64,000 nucleotides of DNA. It comes from Epiperipatus broadwayi (taxonomy: Eukaryota > Onychophora > Udeonychophora > Euonychophora > Peripatidae). Every line of letters starts with the position of its first letter. The stretch's first letter is position 1. The stretch covers positions 7,514,972-7,578,971 of the forward strand of contig JAQFVV010006199.1 in the NCBI GenBank assembly GCA_028023455.1, written 5' to 3'. This document shows, piece by piece, positions 25,840 through 39,640 of the stretch. A program made the translations under genes and the position numbers. The notes under the pieces are model-generated. The model had not been told where the DNA came from. It worked only from the letters and a program-made list of their open reading frames with translations, and made no database searches.

Positions 25840-26340
25840 TTTGCTTTTTTAATAAAGTGATTGATTTACTCTTGACCAAAAATACCATAACTTAAAAAAA
25901 AAGACACACGTAAAGTCCCAAAAAAAAAATGAGAAAAAGCCCCGTAACTTTAAAGACACACACACAAACTCAAAAACAATCTAAGATTAATAAACATTGA
26001 TTTATTACGTCTTGCTTTTGAATCAAATTATTGATTTACTCTTGCAAAAAAAAATACCGTAACTTTAAAAAGACACACCTAAAGTCCAAAAAAAATAATT
26101 CGAAAAAGCCCCGTAACTTTAAAGGCACACACACAAACGAGATAAGATTAATAAACATTTACTTATTACGTCTTGCTTTTGAATAAAATTATTGATTTAC
26201 TCTTGCAAAAAAAAAAAAAAAAAAGACCGTAACTTTAAAAAAACACACGTAAAGTCAAAAAAAAAGAAAAAATTAGAAAAACACTGTAACTTTAAAGACA
26301 CACAAACTCAAAAACAAGATAAGATTAATAAACATTTACA
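25840..26340. repeat. Minisatellite A2, ~163-bp units, three copies
   Basis: Three units sharing attgatttactcttg, ccgtaactttaaa, agacacac.taaagtc and aagattaataaacattta. They start near 25843, 26012 and 26178. Poly-A tracts of variable length cause most size differences. Confidence 0.85.
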
Positions 26341-26531
26341 AAAATGAAAAAAACTAACATCATATAATAGTATTAGGTAGTAGAATATTTTATTACAAAT
26401 CTAAGAAATCAGATCTTTTTAGATCAAATCGATCATTTACGTCCGGCCCGGAATCGTTATATGTATGTTTTTGATTAGCATCAACGCCATCTTAAGGCGA
26501 ACACCAAGGATGAGAATACAACCAAATAATC

Positions 26532-27610
26532 TTTAGTTAATGACTTTGTTTGAAAAAAATTTCTTTACAAAAAAATTTCATAATGATGAATTCATATATC
26601 TGAATATTTGTATTGACTTTTATATGTGAGCAATTCTTAATTTTTATCTGTATAATCTTAATTTTTTTGTCAGTTTCTGTTGTTTCACATCTAGTAGATT
26701 TTCTTCCACGATGTTCATTATTTTCTTCTTTATCACACTTTCTAGCAATATTATACTCTCATAATATTTTATGGCATTAGCAGATGTAATTTTTTAATAT
26801 CTATATAAATATATTGTGTAAAAATAGGTTTGTTTAATATAATTTTTATTTAAAGATATGCTTAATTGCAAAATTTTAGATGTTTTCTGGTATAGGATTC
26901 AGCATTTATTTTTTATTTTTATTTTTTTGCTGCTAGAATCAGAGGACGGTGAGTAGTAATGTCTTTCATCATTATACTCGAATGTTAGGAATGACTTGCA
27001 CCTTACTAATATCATTACCCTGTAAATTTAATATAAAAGCATTTTGCACTATCTGATTTTTATTATTATTATTATTAATGCACCATTTATTCTATCTTTA
27101 AATAATAATCAGTGATGATATTGTAATTCTACACTTGTGTATCTGTTTCTTGCTGTGTCACAGTATTGGTGTACCTCACTGTTTAGTTGTTAGAGGTTGC
27201 TTTTGTTAAATTTTTGTTTTCTTTTGCATGTTTTTTTTAGATAATATTACAAAAACTAGTTAACTCATTAAATAAGGATTTTTCCCCACATATTTTAATA
27301 GCATTTGTATGAGAATCATTTCTGCTAAATCTTATATTGCCTTTATTATATTTATAAAATATTTATATAACTTAGCAATTGAGGAGAGTGTTTGTTATAT
27401 AATAACTAATTTTGAATCAGATGTGAAGAGCAAATTTCCAGAAAATTTTTTGCTCAAGCATCTTGCAAAATATTTATTGTTTTGGGTATTGTTCATATTT
27501 TTAATTAAAGGATGTTTATTTAAATAATAGCAAACGTTTTTTTTCAATAATTAATTTCACTTTTTCTAAATAAAAGCAATCACTTATTTATTTTTAAATT
27601 AAAAATTTAG
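26532..27610. other. Intron before the first kinase exon
   Basis: A+T-rich intronic sequence ending in the acceptor aaaaatttag (27601-27610). The 72-codon + frame at 27309-27527 has no recognisable motif. Confidence 0.6.
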
Positions 27611-28236
<626 letters not shown>

Positions 28237-28238
28237 TA

Positions 28239-29279
28239 CCATGTTTCTCTGAAAATAAGATTCTGTCTTATTAATTTTTGCTCCAAAAGACACTGTAGGG
28301 CTTATTTTCAGGAGATGACTTTATTTTTTCATGTACAAAATTCTACATTTCAAGTATAAAAATGTACATTCATTCAAATACTTCGCTTTACAGAAAGCTG
28401 TAATATTCTTACCCCAGGAACCTCATACAATCCCTTTCTTGTACTCACCAGATTAGCCATTTCTTTTTGCACTCATCTTATCTAGTGATCAGAATATTAT
28501 TTCATTTAAATTTACCATTAAATCAAGTGTTAACTGAAGACTTATGAAGACAGGAATGATGACAAAAATGATTACAGTTAAGAATAATTTGTCCACACAA
28601 AAGCAATAAAAAAAAGTAAGCATAAAAATCCAGAAAAATGTTTCTTTCTTTCATACATGCACATTAAATACGTCCATTACAACATATGGCATATTGAAAT
28701 ACGAAGATTCATATATGACACAACCACGTTCATTCTTTATCATGTAAATTACTTGTAATAGCCCTGCTTGGGTATTCTTTTTAAAAACTTTTCTTTAGAA
28801 GAAAAAGAATCTGATTTAACTTAAACTAAACTTTGATATCAAATTTATGTTTAAGAAATATTTTTCTTTTATCTTGAATATTTAAAGGCTACCATGCTGA
28901 AACTCTAAAACTAAATCAGGCATTCTAAATCTAAGTATTAAATAAAATAACTACCTAAAAATATATAAATGAAATTATAAATTGTCCGATATACTGACGT
29001 GTGGTAGGTAGAATTACTTTTGTCAAAAATAGTCAATCGAAAAATATAAACGAACCATATAATTTATATTACCATTTATTTAAAGCATTAATGTCAATAA
29101 TATTATTTATTTAAACATTCATTACTCTGTAATTCAATATGACCATCATATGTTTCAATGGGCAAATAAAGCTACCTATCGGGCTGCTCTGATCTTAATT
29201 AGGGCTTATATTTTGAGCATCCTCAAAAATCATGCTAGGGCTTATTTTTTTGGTTAGGTCTTAATTTGAGGAAACATGG
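28239..29279. mobile_element. TIR element with TA target duplication
   Basis: The ends are CCATGTTTC and GAAACATGG, each flanked by TA (28237-28238 and 29280-29281). Inside the ends lie the inverted, diverged phrases aataaga / tcttaatt and agggcttattttcag / agggcttatttt. A TA duplication points to the Tc1/mariner superfamily. At 1041 bp with no transposase frame it is a non-autonomous copy. It sits wholly inside a kinase intron. Confidence 0.75.
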
Positions 29280-29281
29280 TA

Positions 29282-31540
29282 TATAGCTGATTTGAATGAT
29301 TTATTTCAAGCGTGAAAGATTAGACATTTTTTCTTTTAAATAAATCCAATTGCAAGTTAAGTGAAAAGAGATATGGTGGACTTCATTATCCAATTATGCA
29401 CTTGTCTGTTGTTTGCATAGTTTTCCTTTTTGATAAGCTTGTTTTTAATTAAGATACTTATTCCACATAAGACAATTTTTATAGGCAAATTCTTTTTAGA
29501 ACAAAGTAGATTTCTTTCTGGATCTGCTTTTAAATTATCATTTCAAATACTATTAATGAAATAGTCTATCTCAGCAGATTAAAAAAAAAAATCTAGGTTT
29601 TCAAAAGTAGATTACTTTCAAGTTTCCAGAAAATTTCTGTTTTCCATCAGAAAACAAAAGTACATCTTTTCTAGAACATTCTTGGTACATTAAACAAATC
29701 ATGAAACTTGATTCTTGCTTGGCCTTTTTTACATTTTAAGGGAGGGAAAACAAATAAATGTTTGGTAAAAAAAAATAAATAACATTATTATTTCTTTTTA
29801 TTTATTATATTAAGAAATATTTAGAGATTTATACAAATATTTAACTCAAATATGTTTGCATAAATATAACTCTACTTCTAACCTATATTATTAGGTAGTC
29901 AAAGATCAAGACATATGAGCTATAGGTTAAGAAATTAAAGGAAACAGTTATTAATTTTTGGTTAATAGGAGATATTATTATGACAGTAGATTTAATATAT
30001 ATGCATGCTCTTGTATATATATTTTTTAAAATAAAAAAAAACACAACAAAAACGTCAATTTGTCAGGGATTCAACCTGTTACAATATATTCACATATATT
30101 ATTTGCTTTTACCAATAATTATACTATTTGTGTATGAGAATTATTAATAGATTTTCAAATAATGAAAGTAGCCTTTTATTTTCAGAGTTGTTTTTTTTTT
30201 AAATTTCCACAAACGTATATATATATTTGAGTCCAGTTCACTTTTATTTAGTGAAAGGAGCAGCAGACTCAAGTGCTAAAATAAATAAATAATCAAATAA
30301 AAAACAATTTGTCATTTGAATGGAATTGTTTCACTCATTCTATCACTTTGATCATTGAATGTTATTCAATCTATTATGCAATCCATATAATTACATCTTG
30401 ATTTATAAATTTAGTAAGAAAGCAATACAAAAAAATGGTGTGAAGAATTAAATTGTTCTTACAGTATTTTACAAGTAAACAAAAAGAAAGCAAAATTCAT
30501 TTGCAACTCATTTAATGATTTTATAGTGAATAATTTTCTAGCAAACCTATGTATCTGTTTAACTTTATTAAGCATAGAGATCATACTAGATATATGATTG
30601 CACAATCAATAACTAAGTTACATATAATAATTTCTATATTTTAGTTATTGTTGGGTAACCTTGTTAAGTATTTGGAGTAGAATGGTTGTGGGAAGTTATT
30701 TTTTCATCTTTATTCAGTTAATAATTAATTTTAAAGATATGATATACGTTTAAAACTTTTAAAATATATACACCAAATTAAGTAATTGGAAGACAAGTTT
30801 TGAATTATAAATATATATGAATTTATTTGTGTGGTAAAACAATCACTTCCAAGCACATCTTTTATGTTGTACACGAAATGGAAGTGACTTTTGATTGAAA
30901 TATTACATAAAACAAATATCAAATAGGCACATAATATATTAGGATCTCATTTTTATTTATTGACTTTTATCTTGGGCAATATCAGACAGAAAAGTTAATT
31001 GATCTATGAGTAAAAACTGCAACCCTCAATTTATTGTTCATTTGTTTTAGATAAAACTATTTGTAAGCTTTCTGTAATATATTTATACATGTAAATTAAT
31101 ATGAGTGAATAGCCTTTTTTACATAAATAACAGGTAGAGAAATTTATGAAATTTATTTTTAATATCTTCAGAAAATGATTACTAATGTTTAGACTATTCA
31201 TTCTTATATATGTAGTACAGATTTAGTAAAGATGCTCTGCATTGAATGCCCGGCTTAGCATTTTTTTGAAAGTTTGTCACTGTATTATTTATTAATTGTC
31301 CATACACTCTTGTGAAATATAATTTTATATTTATTACAGTTTAAATTTTTTTAATTTTATATGTATTTTTACATATTTTTAAAAAAAAATCTAATGAGTA
31401 TATTTTTTTGAACTTTTATACTGAGAAAAAACTATTATCTGAACCTTGAAAGCATTAAAAGTAGCAAAAAGAAAAAGAAAACTTGATCTTAAAAAAAAAA
31501 AAAATTAAGATTATAAATACATATCTCTTTACATAAAATC
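29282..31540. other. Intron, no distinct feature
   Basis: A+T-rich intronic sequence; small frames are compositional. Nothing else supported. Confidence 0.55.
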
Positions 31541-32360
31541 CATGTGAATGAATGAATGTTTGTCCATAATACTATCATGTGTTTCCATGTGAATGTTTAT
31601 CCATAAGGCTGTCATGTGTCAAATTCACAATCAATTAAAAAAACAAACGATTATGTTTATCCATAATGCTGTGATAAATAAAAAAAAAAAAACTTAATTT
31701 GTTTTTATAAATAAATAACTATATCTAACTAAACCGTAATTTATATTAGGAGCATTTTATGCAAAGGAAGTAATTCCATGCTTTATATTTAATAATCTGT
31801 AATTTTTATTACAAAGCATATTTTATGTGAAGAAAATAATTCCACCATTAGTAAACCATAATTTTATTCAAAGCAAATAATTCTGCAAAGCAAAAAAAAA
31901 AAATTGTTAAAGCAGCCAATTAAAAAAAATTATTACAAAAATGACAGCCTTTCCATAGGCCAGGGACATTTGTGGATTCTAAAAAAAAAATGTATTTTAC
32001 AAAAGACATATGGAATAAAACTTTTTGCAGGAAAAAACATTCAGAAAAAAATCAGTACATGTTCTTTTAACTACAGTTCAGAACTGAATAGATATAGTAT
32101 TTAAATCATGAAGAAAATGTGATTACAGTACATAAATTCATATTTGAAGTGTGATATTTAATGATGGGGGAAAAATAGATGCTATGGTACTGTATTTACA
32201 TTTAGTTTGGTTAACATATAATTAAAGTTATGTAGTTTGGTATCATGTAGTTCATGGATCCACAGTAATATCATGCATGATTGAAATTTGTTAAAATAAC
32301 CAATTAAAAAAAACTTACAAAAACAAGAGCCTTTTTATAGGTCAGGTACAGTCTTGTTAT
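31541..32360. repeat. Short dispersed direct repeats
   Basis: Several local duplications: gtttatccataa..ctgt units near 31560-31675; ttatg.aaag.aataattcc units near 31755-31880; and a ~60-bp pair (gttaaagcagccaattaaaa near 31908 and gttaaaataaccaattaaaa near 32289) that both lead into cc/tttttcataggccagg-type sequence. No coding signal. Confidence 0.55.
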
Positions 32361-32843
32361 ATAATATTTATGAATTGAGTTTCTTTTTTAAAACTGAATG
32401 TTTTTGTTTTCTCTTTATTGTATTCATTTCATAGATTGCTTGATGTGACTATTTACTTGTTCTTTACTTTTTTTGTTTTGATTGCTTTTATAATTTACAG
32501 TAAGAATTAATCTATGATTAAAGACAGTTTTTTAAAAAAAAAAAAATCCCCTTACAGTTCTGAGAGATTTTATCCGAGGAAATCAATATTGAAATAAAGG
32601 GAGATGAAATCTATTTCTGTAAATTAAGTGATTTCTAATAAAATAGAAGAGCACCTTATTTCTCTAGAATTAAAGTCATTTGTCCAGTTATAATTTTTTG
32701 ATAAAAATTAAATTTCATAATTATATTTATAAAGAAAAAAAATTATTTTGTAAGCCTTGAAGTGTAACTCTGTCTTTTATATTAAATCATAGTCTGTAAA
32801 ATGCATTTTCTCATTGCTCAAAATTTTCACTACATCACTCATG
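32361..32843. other. Intron, no distinct feature
   Basis: Plain A+T-rich sequence with poly-A tracts. Confidence 0.5.
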
Positions 32844-34660
32844 CAAAGTAGGGATTGGTTTTATCCACTTTTAAGACCTTATGGAGGCATGTAATCATAA
32901 ACATATAACCAAAGATGTGAAAAAATGATTCCCAAGATGCATATTTCATGCTGAACCAATACTCATCAGTTGATCCAGACCACAATCTCTTATACATATC
33001 TTTTATCATTGTTTAATATTGTACTGTTTATTTATATATGGTACAAATATATTGGCACTTGGTAAAAGCTAAAAAAAAAAAGTAAATTTAGATTATTTTT
33101 TTTGATTAGTATAATTTTTTTTTTAAATGTACAATAAAAGTTAAAATTGACGTCCATATTTTTTTTTTTTTTTATCTAATTAAAAATAAAAATTGGAAAG
33201 AATAAATGACATGCAGATTACTAATTCAGATAAATTAAAAGAATTCCAAAAGTAAAAAGATAAGCTAAAAGAAAAATATTTTAGCTAATTAAAGATGGCA
33301 GAATTATGCTAAAATAATAAAGACTTTGTAATTGAAAAATACAAAAGAATGCACAAGATTATCAATGTATATTTTTGACAAACAAAAGGTTTGCGCAGAA
33401 GTCTGAAAACTGAATCCTGAATATAAAAAGGAAGAGACCAGTTGGATCAACGTCTGCTTTTCTTTTGGCTGGTCCTGGGTCACGGAATCCAGGACCACTC
33501 TACGATGAAATAATTCTTCATGCGGGAGTAGACCGAAGCTTTTGACATCGTTCATCATGAAGACCGTCAAACCCAGAAAAGCTTTTGTGCCTAGCCTTTA
33601 GAACCAGAACCAAGAACAAGTTAAAACTAATGGCCACGAACTCATTCTAACTCAGAAAAAACTATGCATAGTAATCTACGATCTTTGTGAACTTGCTAAA
33701 CTTACCGGTAAGTTAAGAAGTTTGCAAACAATTATTTATATAAACTTATAATACAATCCTGATATAGACTTTAATTTTCGTACTAAAGAGACTTTCATTT
33801 TAAAGAACATTCAAGAAGAAATTCTTTACCTAAGAACTCTAATTGTTTAATTAATTGAATTATATCTGAATTAGTATACATGTTTTCCAATTTATTTGTA
33901 ATTTGTTAGAATAAAATATTTGTTTATTTTATCAACTTTTTTCATTGTATGTTAATAATAGTTATTACATTTATTAATGTTAGTTTGTTAATAGTCGAAA
34001 GTATAATTTACCTTTGCCAATATGTATTGACTAAGCTCCAATAATAATAATATCTAGAAAATAATCTTAGTAATTGTAAAATAGGATGCTGATTCTTTTA
34101 AAAGCATTTTTCTTTTTAATTTTCGAGACGTGATGTGACGGATTTCAGTGGATTCTTATATGAATCCTGGCGCCCTTATAAAAGAAATAAAAGCTGATTC
34201 CGTCGATAGCGTAAATCATAAGAATTACTAGGTAGAGTTGATCAGGAAATATAGTTATGTTTTTTAGAAATAGGAATGAAACCTTCTTCTTTTTACATAA
34301 CTTGATCAACTCATGCATTTTATGTGTAACAGACCTAGTCAGATGGGCAAAATGCTTCAGTATATATATAGAAAATTACTTACTAGTTTAATTGATAAGT
34401 GTCAAACTTGCTGCCCACACAACTTTGACACAAACACAAGTTTGATACTTGTCAATTAAACTGTAATAATTTGCTATCTATATATACTAAACAATGATAA
34501 AAGATATGTTTAAGAGATTGTGGTCTGGGCAAACTGATAATTCATCATGAAATATGCATCTTGTAGATCATACATTTTTATCACATGTCTTCGGTCGTAT
34601 GTGTATGATTACATCCCTCCCTAAGGTGTTAAAAACGGATAAAAACCAGTCCCTAATTTG
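32844..34660. repeat. Split foldback: ~175-bp inverted arms around 1.47 kb
   Basis: The left arm (32844-33018) and right arm (34486-34660) are reverse complements, sharing gatgcatatttcatg, ccagaccacaatctctta and catatcttttatcattgttt. Arm sequence overlaps the family at 1107-1428 (catgctgaacca.tactcatcagttg). The interior has more G+C in parts (33380-33620 and 34125-34240) and includes a TATA-like tataaaaag (33422) and a TGGCGCCC (34168), which could be debris of an LTR element. The 88-codon minus frame at 33304-33570 is not recognised. Confidence 0.7.
34359..34490. repeat. Hairpin, ~52-bp arms
   Basis: tactagtttaattgataagt plus gtcaaacttg on the left pairs with caagtttgatacttgtcaat plus taaactgta on the right, across a ~25-bp loop. 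AT-rich extensions continue the pairing outward. It abuts the right arm of the split foldback. Confidence 0.75.
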
Positions 34661-35790
<1,130 letters not shown>

Positions 35791-35929
35791 AGATATTGTA
35801 ACTGTTAATAAATTATAAAATTTAAGATGCTGTCATCATTTTTAATCTTTATTTAATCCATTACAGGGATTAAATAATAGTTAGATTGATTTTTTTCTGA
35901 CTAGTTTATCTTTTCCACACAAGTGCCAG

Positions 35930-36170
35930 AAAACCTCTTATCTCACTCCATCCATCTTTATGTACACTCATTAACAAAAGTCTTTTATAATCTCTTAGCA
36001 CTCGATTAAGAAATTTATTTGTCCATTTATTGTCATTCCTTCTAGTGACATATCCAGTTCTCAACCACTTAATTCTTTCAACGTATTATATTATTTTCAG
36101 CTGGTTATCTCAATTGTTGTCTTTCTCAGAGCTGCATATACAGTGAGGTCCTACATAAGTCATTTCATGC
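35930..36170 (-). pseudogene. LINE C-terminal relic
   Basis: On the minus strand the frame reads KWLRTGYVTRRNDNKWT (36072-36022), followed by NRVLRDYKRLL and DGWSEI. This matches the C-terminal pattern of RTE/CFDP2-type ORFs (KW.GHVAR..DNRW ... RW.DDI). It may belong to the same dead copy as the reverse-transcriptase relic at 38490-39640, which is also on the minus strand. The spacing is longer than expected even after subtracting the hAT insertion between them. Confidence 0.55.
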
Positions 36171-37475
36171 AATGTATAAATTATTTAATATACATTTTTT
36201 TTCTATTAGATTAAAGTTCAAATAATGATGTTTGTAATATAATTCACCTAATTCAACCTTCTGAATTTGAGATATCATTATAATTGTTTGTCAAATATTA
36301 GATAATTAATCTTATACAGTATTTAAGATGTTATTTTTTTTTCTCAATAATATGAACTTTAATTAAAGACTAAATTGTATGATATAATTTCATACATTTC
36401 AATATTAAAATGCATTAAACTTAATGCATTTTCATGCCCTCTTTATAAAGAAATATATTTTAAATTATTAAACACTCAACATAATTAAATCAATTAATTT
36501 TTCATTTGTATGACTTTCAGCTTAATAAGGTTTATGTCAAAATAAAATTATTTTTAGCTTAATTATTATTAAAAACATTTTAAAAAATAATGAAAATATT
36601 TAAAATAATGAGTATAAAGTAAACAATTTACATTGTAATGCTTATTATGGAATAGCCAAAATCAACAATCACAAAAGTTGCAATAAATTCTATTAAATGA
36701 CATAACATGGCACATGTGTAAAATGTTTTAGTATAATTTCACTTGTTGTTTCACATTTGTAAAAAAAATTTAGCAGGAAAATGTTATATATTTTTAATTA
36801 TTCTACATACATTCTGCATAATAATTTTAGCCATAAGCCAGAAAAATGGAATTAGAAAACTTAACATCAGTACTAGAGGGGAAAAAAAAGCTCCAAGCAA
36901 AAGAGAATTAAATTGTCAGAGATCTAAATAGTGAATATGGAATGTCTTTTTAAAAAATAAGAATGAAATAAAAGTGTACAGATTACAAAGAAAATTTCCT
37001 GATTAAGTCATTTATATTTTAATATCAAAGATTAAATGGAAACTCTTATTAATATGGATTCACAAAAAGCAAATGTTAGGTGATAGTGTGTAATATTTTT
37101 TATATTTTAAAACTGAAGATTAATTCTATATGCAATCTATATTTATATTTTTGATTTTGTATTACAGTTTTTTTGGTTTAAATGATTCTGTTGTATGGTA
37201 ACTGCTCAGCCTGTGAGTCTGGAATGGATTACTTTCTAAATAAATGCATAATAAGGAACAAATAGATCTTTTAGCAAACTTGCTTCTGGAATTAATTATG
37301 TTCATTACACAGGACTCTTATACATGAATGTATAAATAATTACATTATTTTTTATATATACTATAAATATACTATAAGCTTACATCAAAATGTTCTATAA
37401 GTACTGTATAAAACTTCTAAAAACATATATCAAATTATGAATATTAATTCTATATGATAAAAATCAACTCTTATT
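36171..37475. other. Intron, no distinct feature
   Basis: A+T-rich intronic sequence. The 62-codon + frame at 36743-36931 has no recognisable features. Confidence 0.55.
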
Positions 37476-37483
37476 GTCTAAGT

Positions 37484-38035
37484 CAGTGGTCTTCAACCTT
37501 TTCACACCAGCGGACCGGTAAAAATAAGGATATGGTTTCGCAGACAGGCAGAAGTCTATAGATAAATTTTCTTAAAGATGTAAACTGCTTAGCCTTAGAT
37601 GAGCATAATTGTTATAACTGATCAAAACAACAATGTTAAATATACAAAATGAAATTATATATATATGGAGTTTGTATAATAAATAACTTTTTTTTTTAAA
37701 TTTTGAATTTTTTAGAAAAGTAATAAAAAATTTAATTCTACCCCTTTCCCCCCCATAAACATCTGTGATAACTAAAAAAACAAATTAATTTATGTATAGA
37801 TTGATTAGATTTTGTTTTCGTTCTGTTTCTTTTTTTTAAATTGGGTAAAAATGAGATGAAAAAATAAATAAAAATTGTTTATATTAATTAAAAGTTTAAA
37901 CTCTTATTATTTTATTAGAATTTTCTGAGGCCCGGCACCGGTCCGAGGACCAAGGGTTGAAGACCCGGCACCGGTCTGAGGACCAAGGGTTGAAGACCCG
38001 GCACCGGTCTGAGGACCAAGGGTTGAAGACCACTG
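37484..38035. mobile_element. Non-autonomous hAT element with perfect 8-bp target duplication
   Basis: The element begins cagtggtcttcaacc and ends with its exact reverse complement, ggttgaagaccactg. It is flanked by gtctaagt at 37476-37483 and again at 38036-38043. CAGTGG ends plus an 8-bp duplication define the hAT superfamily. Subterminal ggaccggt/caccggtc words resemble hAT families known for horizontal spread between animals. The right end holds about three tandem copies of a ~38-bp unit (cccggcaccggtctgaggac, then caagggttgaaga). At 552 bp there is no transposase. Confidence 0.93.
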
Positions 38036-38043
38036 GTCTAAGT

Positions 38044-38489
38044 AAATATTAATTGTTTGTAATACACATTTTTCAAAATTATATCTAAAATTTAATTTTA
38101 AATTTAACCTATCAAAAATTTTAAAGTCATTTATTTATTATAATAACTATCCTAAAAATGATCTTTATATTAATTAAATTATAATAATATAGATTTATAC
38201 ATAAATTAAAATTTTTATTTCATATTTTTACAAAATCATTAAACATAAGGATTTTGATCCTCTGTTTATTATTTTCTCTATTGGGCTTATTAGTAAATTA
38301 ATTTGTATTTTATTTCATAATTTTTAAACTTCTTTTATTACTTATTTACTATCAGAATTCTTAAATGTTTTATTATACTATTAATTTTTATTTATTTATA
38401 TATACACTCTTCGATAATCAATTTGAAGTATGCCTATTTGTTCTTTCATCCATTACTGTGTGTTATATAGTTTCTATTAAGTTTTTAAT
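38044..38489. other. Intron, no distinct feature
   Basis: A+T-rich, nothing recognised. Confidence 0.5.
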
Positions 38490-39640
38490 TTTCAGATATT
38501 TAAGTACTTTTTTCAAGCAATAGTAATATTATTTTGTGAATATCAATTATTTTTGTGAGAAATATTTCATTCAAATTTAATTCTATGATTAATTTCCCGT
38601 ATTGTGTTTTCATCTTTATTAATAATTTGGTAAATGTATTTATAGTTGCTAGTTTCTTTAAATATACTGTTAATAGTTTTATTTTCTTTTTTTTTTGAAA
38701 AGTCATTGAACATTACTTTAGAATTATCATTACTATTACTTTCAGTCTTATAGCATTTCTTGAATTCTGAAGCATTATTTGCAAAAATACCATCTGTAAA
38801 ATTTGATGATTGAAGCAATCAATTTATTTTGCTTCCCATTTTAACCCCAAAATAATTTCTATAAAATTGCTGTAATAAGTTTCAGAATAGAAGAAATCAT
38901 CCTGTTATCAAGGTTAATCATTGTAGTACCCATGTAAACTAATCACTACTGTTGCATTTTGATAAATATTCTTCAAAATTCAACAATATCCACAGTCTAC
39001 ATCAGTGTTAATCATCTTAATGTTATCATGATTAATAATCAAATGCTTTTTCATAATCTACAAATTTAATACAAAATGACAACTCACATTAGTCTTTTTG
39101 ATAACTTCTTTTAATATTTAGATGTGATGTAGTATGCTATATCATTTTTAAATTCAGCTTATACAGAGGACTGACAAGTTTATAGTTTCTAATATCTTCT
39201 TTATCATTATAAATATCATCACTATTACTTTCTTCCAGTTATCTGGTATATTCTTATCATTTGGCATATAGTTTTGCCAATAATTTCTCTATTTCTTCAT
39301 TATTATAATTATGTCTCATTTAGTTAATGCAAACATTTCAAAAGATGTTAATATAATTATCCAGACTCTTTAGTTTTCTTTTTTATTACTATATAGTTTT
39401 TTGTGAACTTCTTCCACTTATTTCATATCCCGCTTTGGTTGTTTTTTTAATGCAAAATAATTTCCCCTCCAATATCAAGATGTATTATATCTATTCTCTT
39501 CTATAGCTTTATTTGCATTTTCATAGTTGTCATTTTCTATGTCATCACAAGTCTTTTCTGAAGTATTTTAGAGTCAAATATTCAGTTGTAAATAGGAATA
39601 CTTTCATATTCTTTCTTTCCTGCATATTTTGATATTGTAT
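38490..39640 (-). pseudogene. Endonuclease/reverse-transcriptase LINE relic (RT palm)
   Basis: The minus strand carries successive reverse-transcriptase landmarks in shifting frames. DKEDIRNYKLVSPLYKL (near 39190) stands for the NYRPISLL..LYK motif. VDYEKAFDY (about 39061-39035) is the first catalytic-Asp motif. FTDGIFANNASEFKK (38800-38755) stands where FADDIVLIA..AEELQ is expected, with the second Asp lost. SKVMFNDFS then corresponds to KTKVMFN, and IREINHRI to KEINRRI. Several stops and frameshifts make it non-functional. It resembles RTE/CFDP2-like LINEs. Its upstream side is cut by the palindrome at 39641. Confidence 0.7.

Larger units (their letters stand above)
24678..26523. mobile_element. 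TIR element A: GGTT ends, 8-bp target duplication, internal minisatellites
   Basis: The ends are inverted repeats of about 45 bp: left ggttgttttctcatccttgg then tattcgccttaagatg; right, read inward on the minus strand, ggttgtattctcatccttgg then tgttcgccttaagatg. The flanks are gaataatc (24670-24677) and aaataatc (26524-26531), an 8-bp target duplication with one change. The first ~570 bp are comparatively GC-rich and homologous to the left end of the element at 45289-47775 (tagaaatat.cc.tttc, gataaaac..agaaagag, ctaaaagc). The remainder is two minisatellite arrays. No transposase frame is present, so it is non-autonomous. An 8-bp duplication occurs in hAT and Merlin-type elements, but the GGTT terminus does not match the usual hAT CAG/TAG end. 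Confidence 0.75.
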
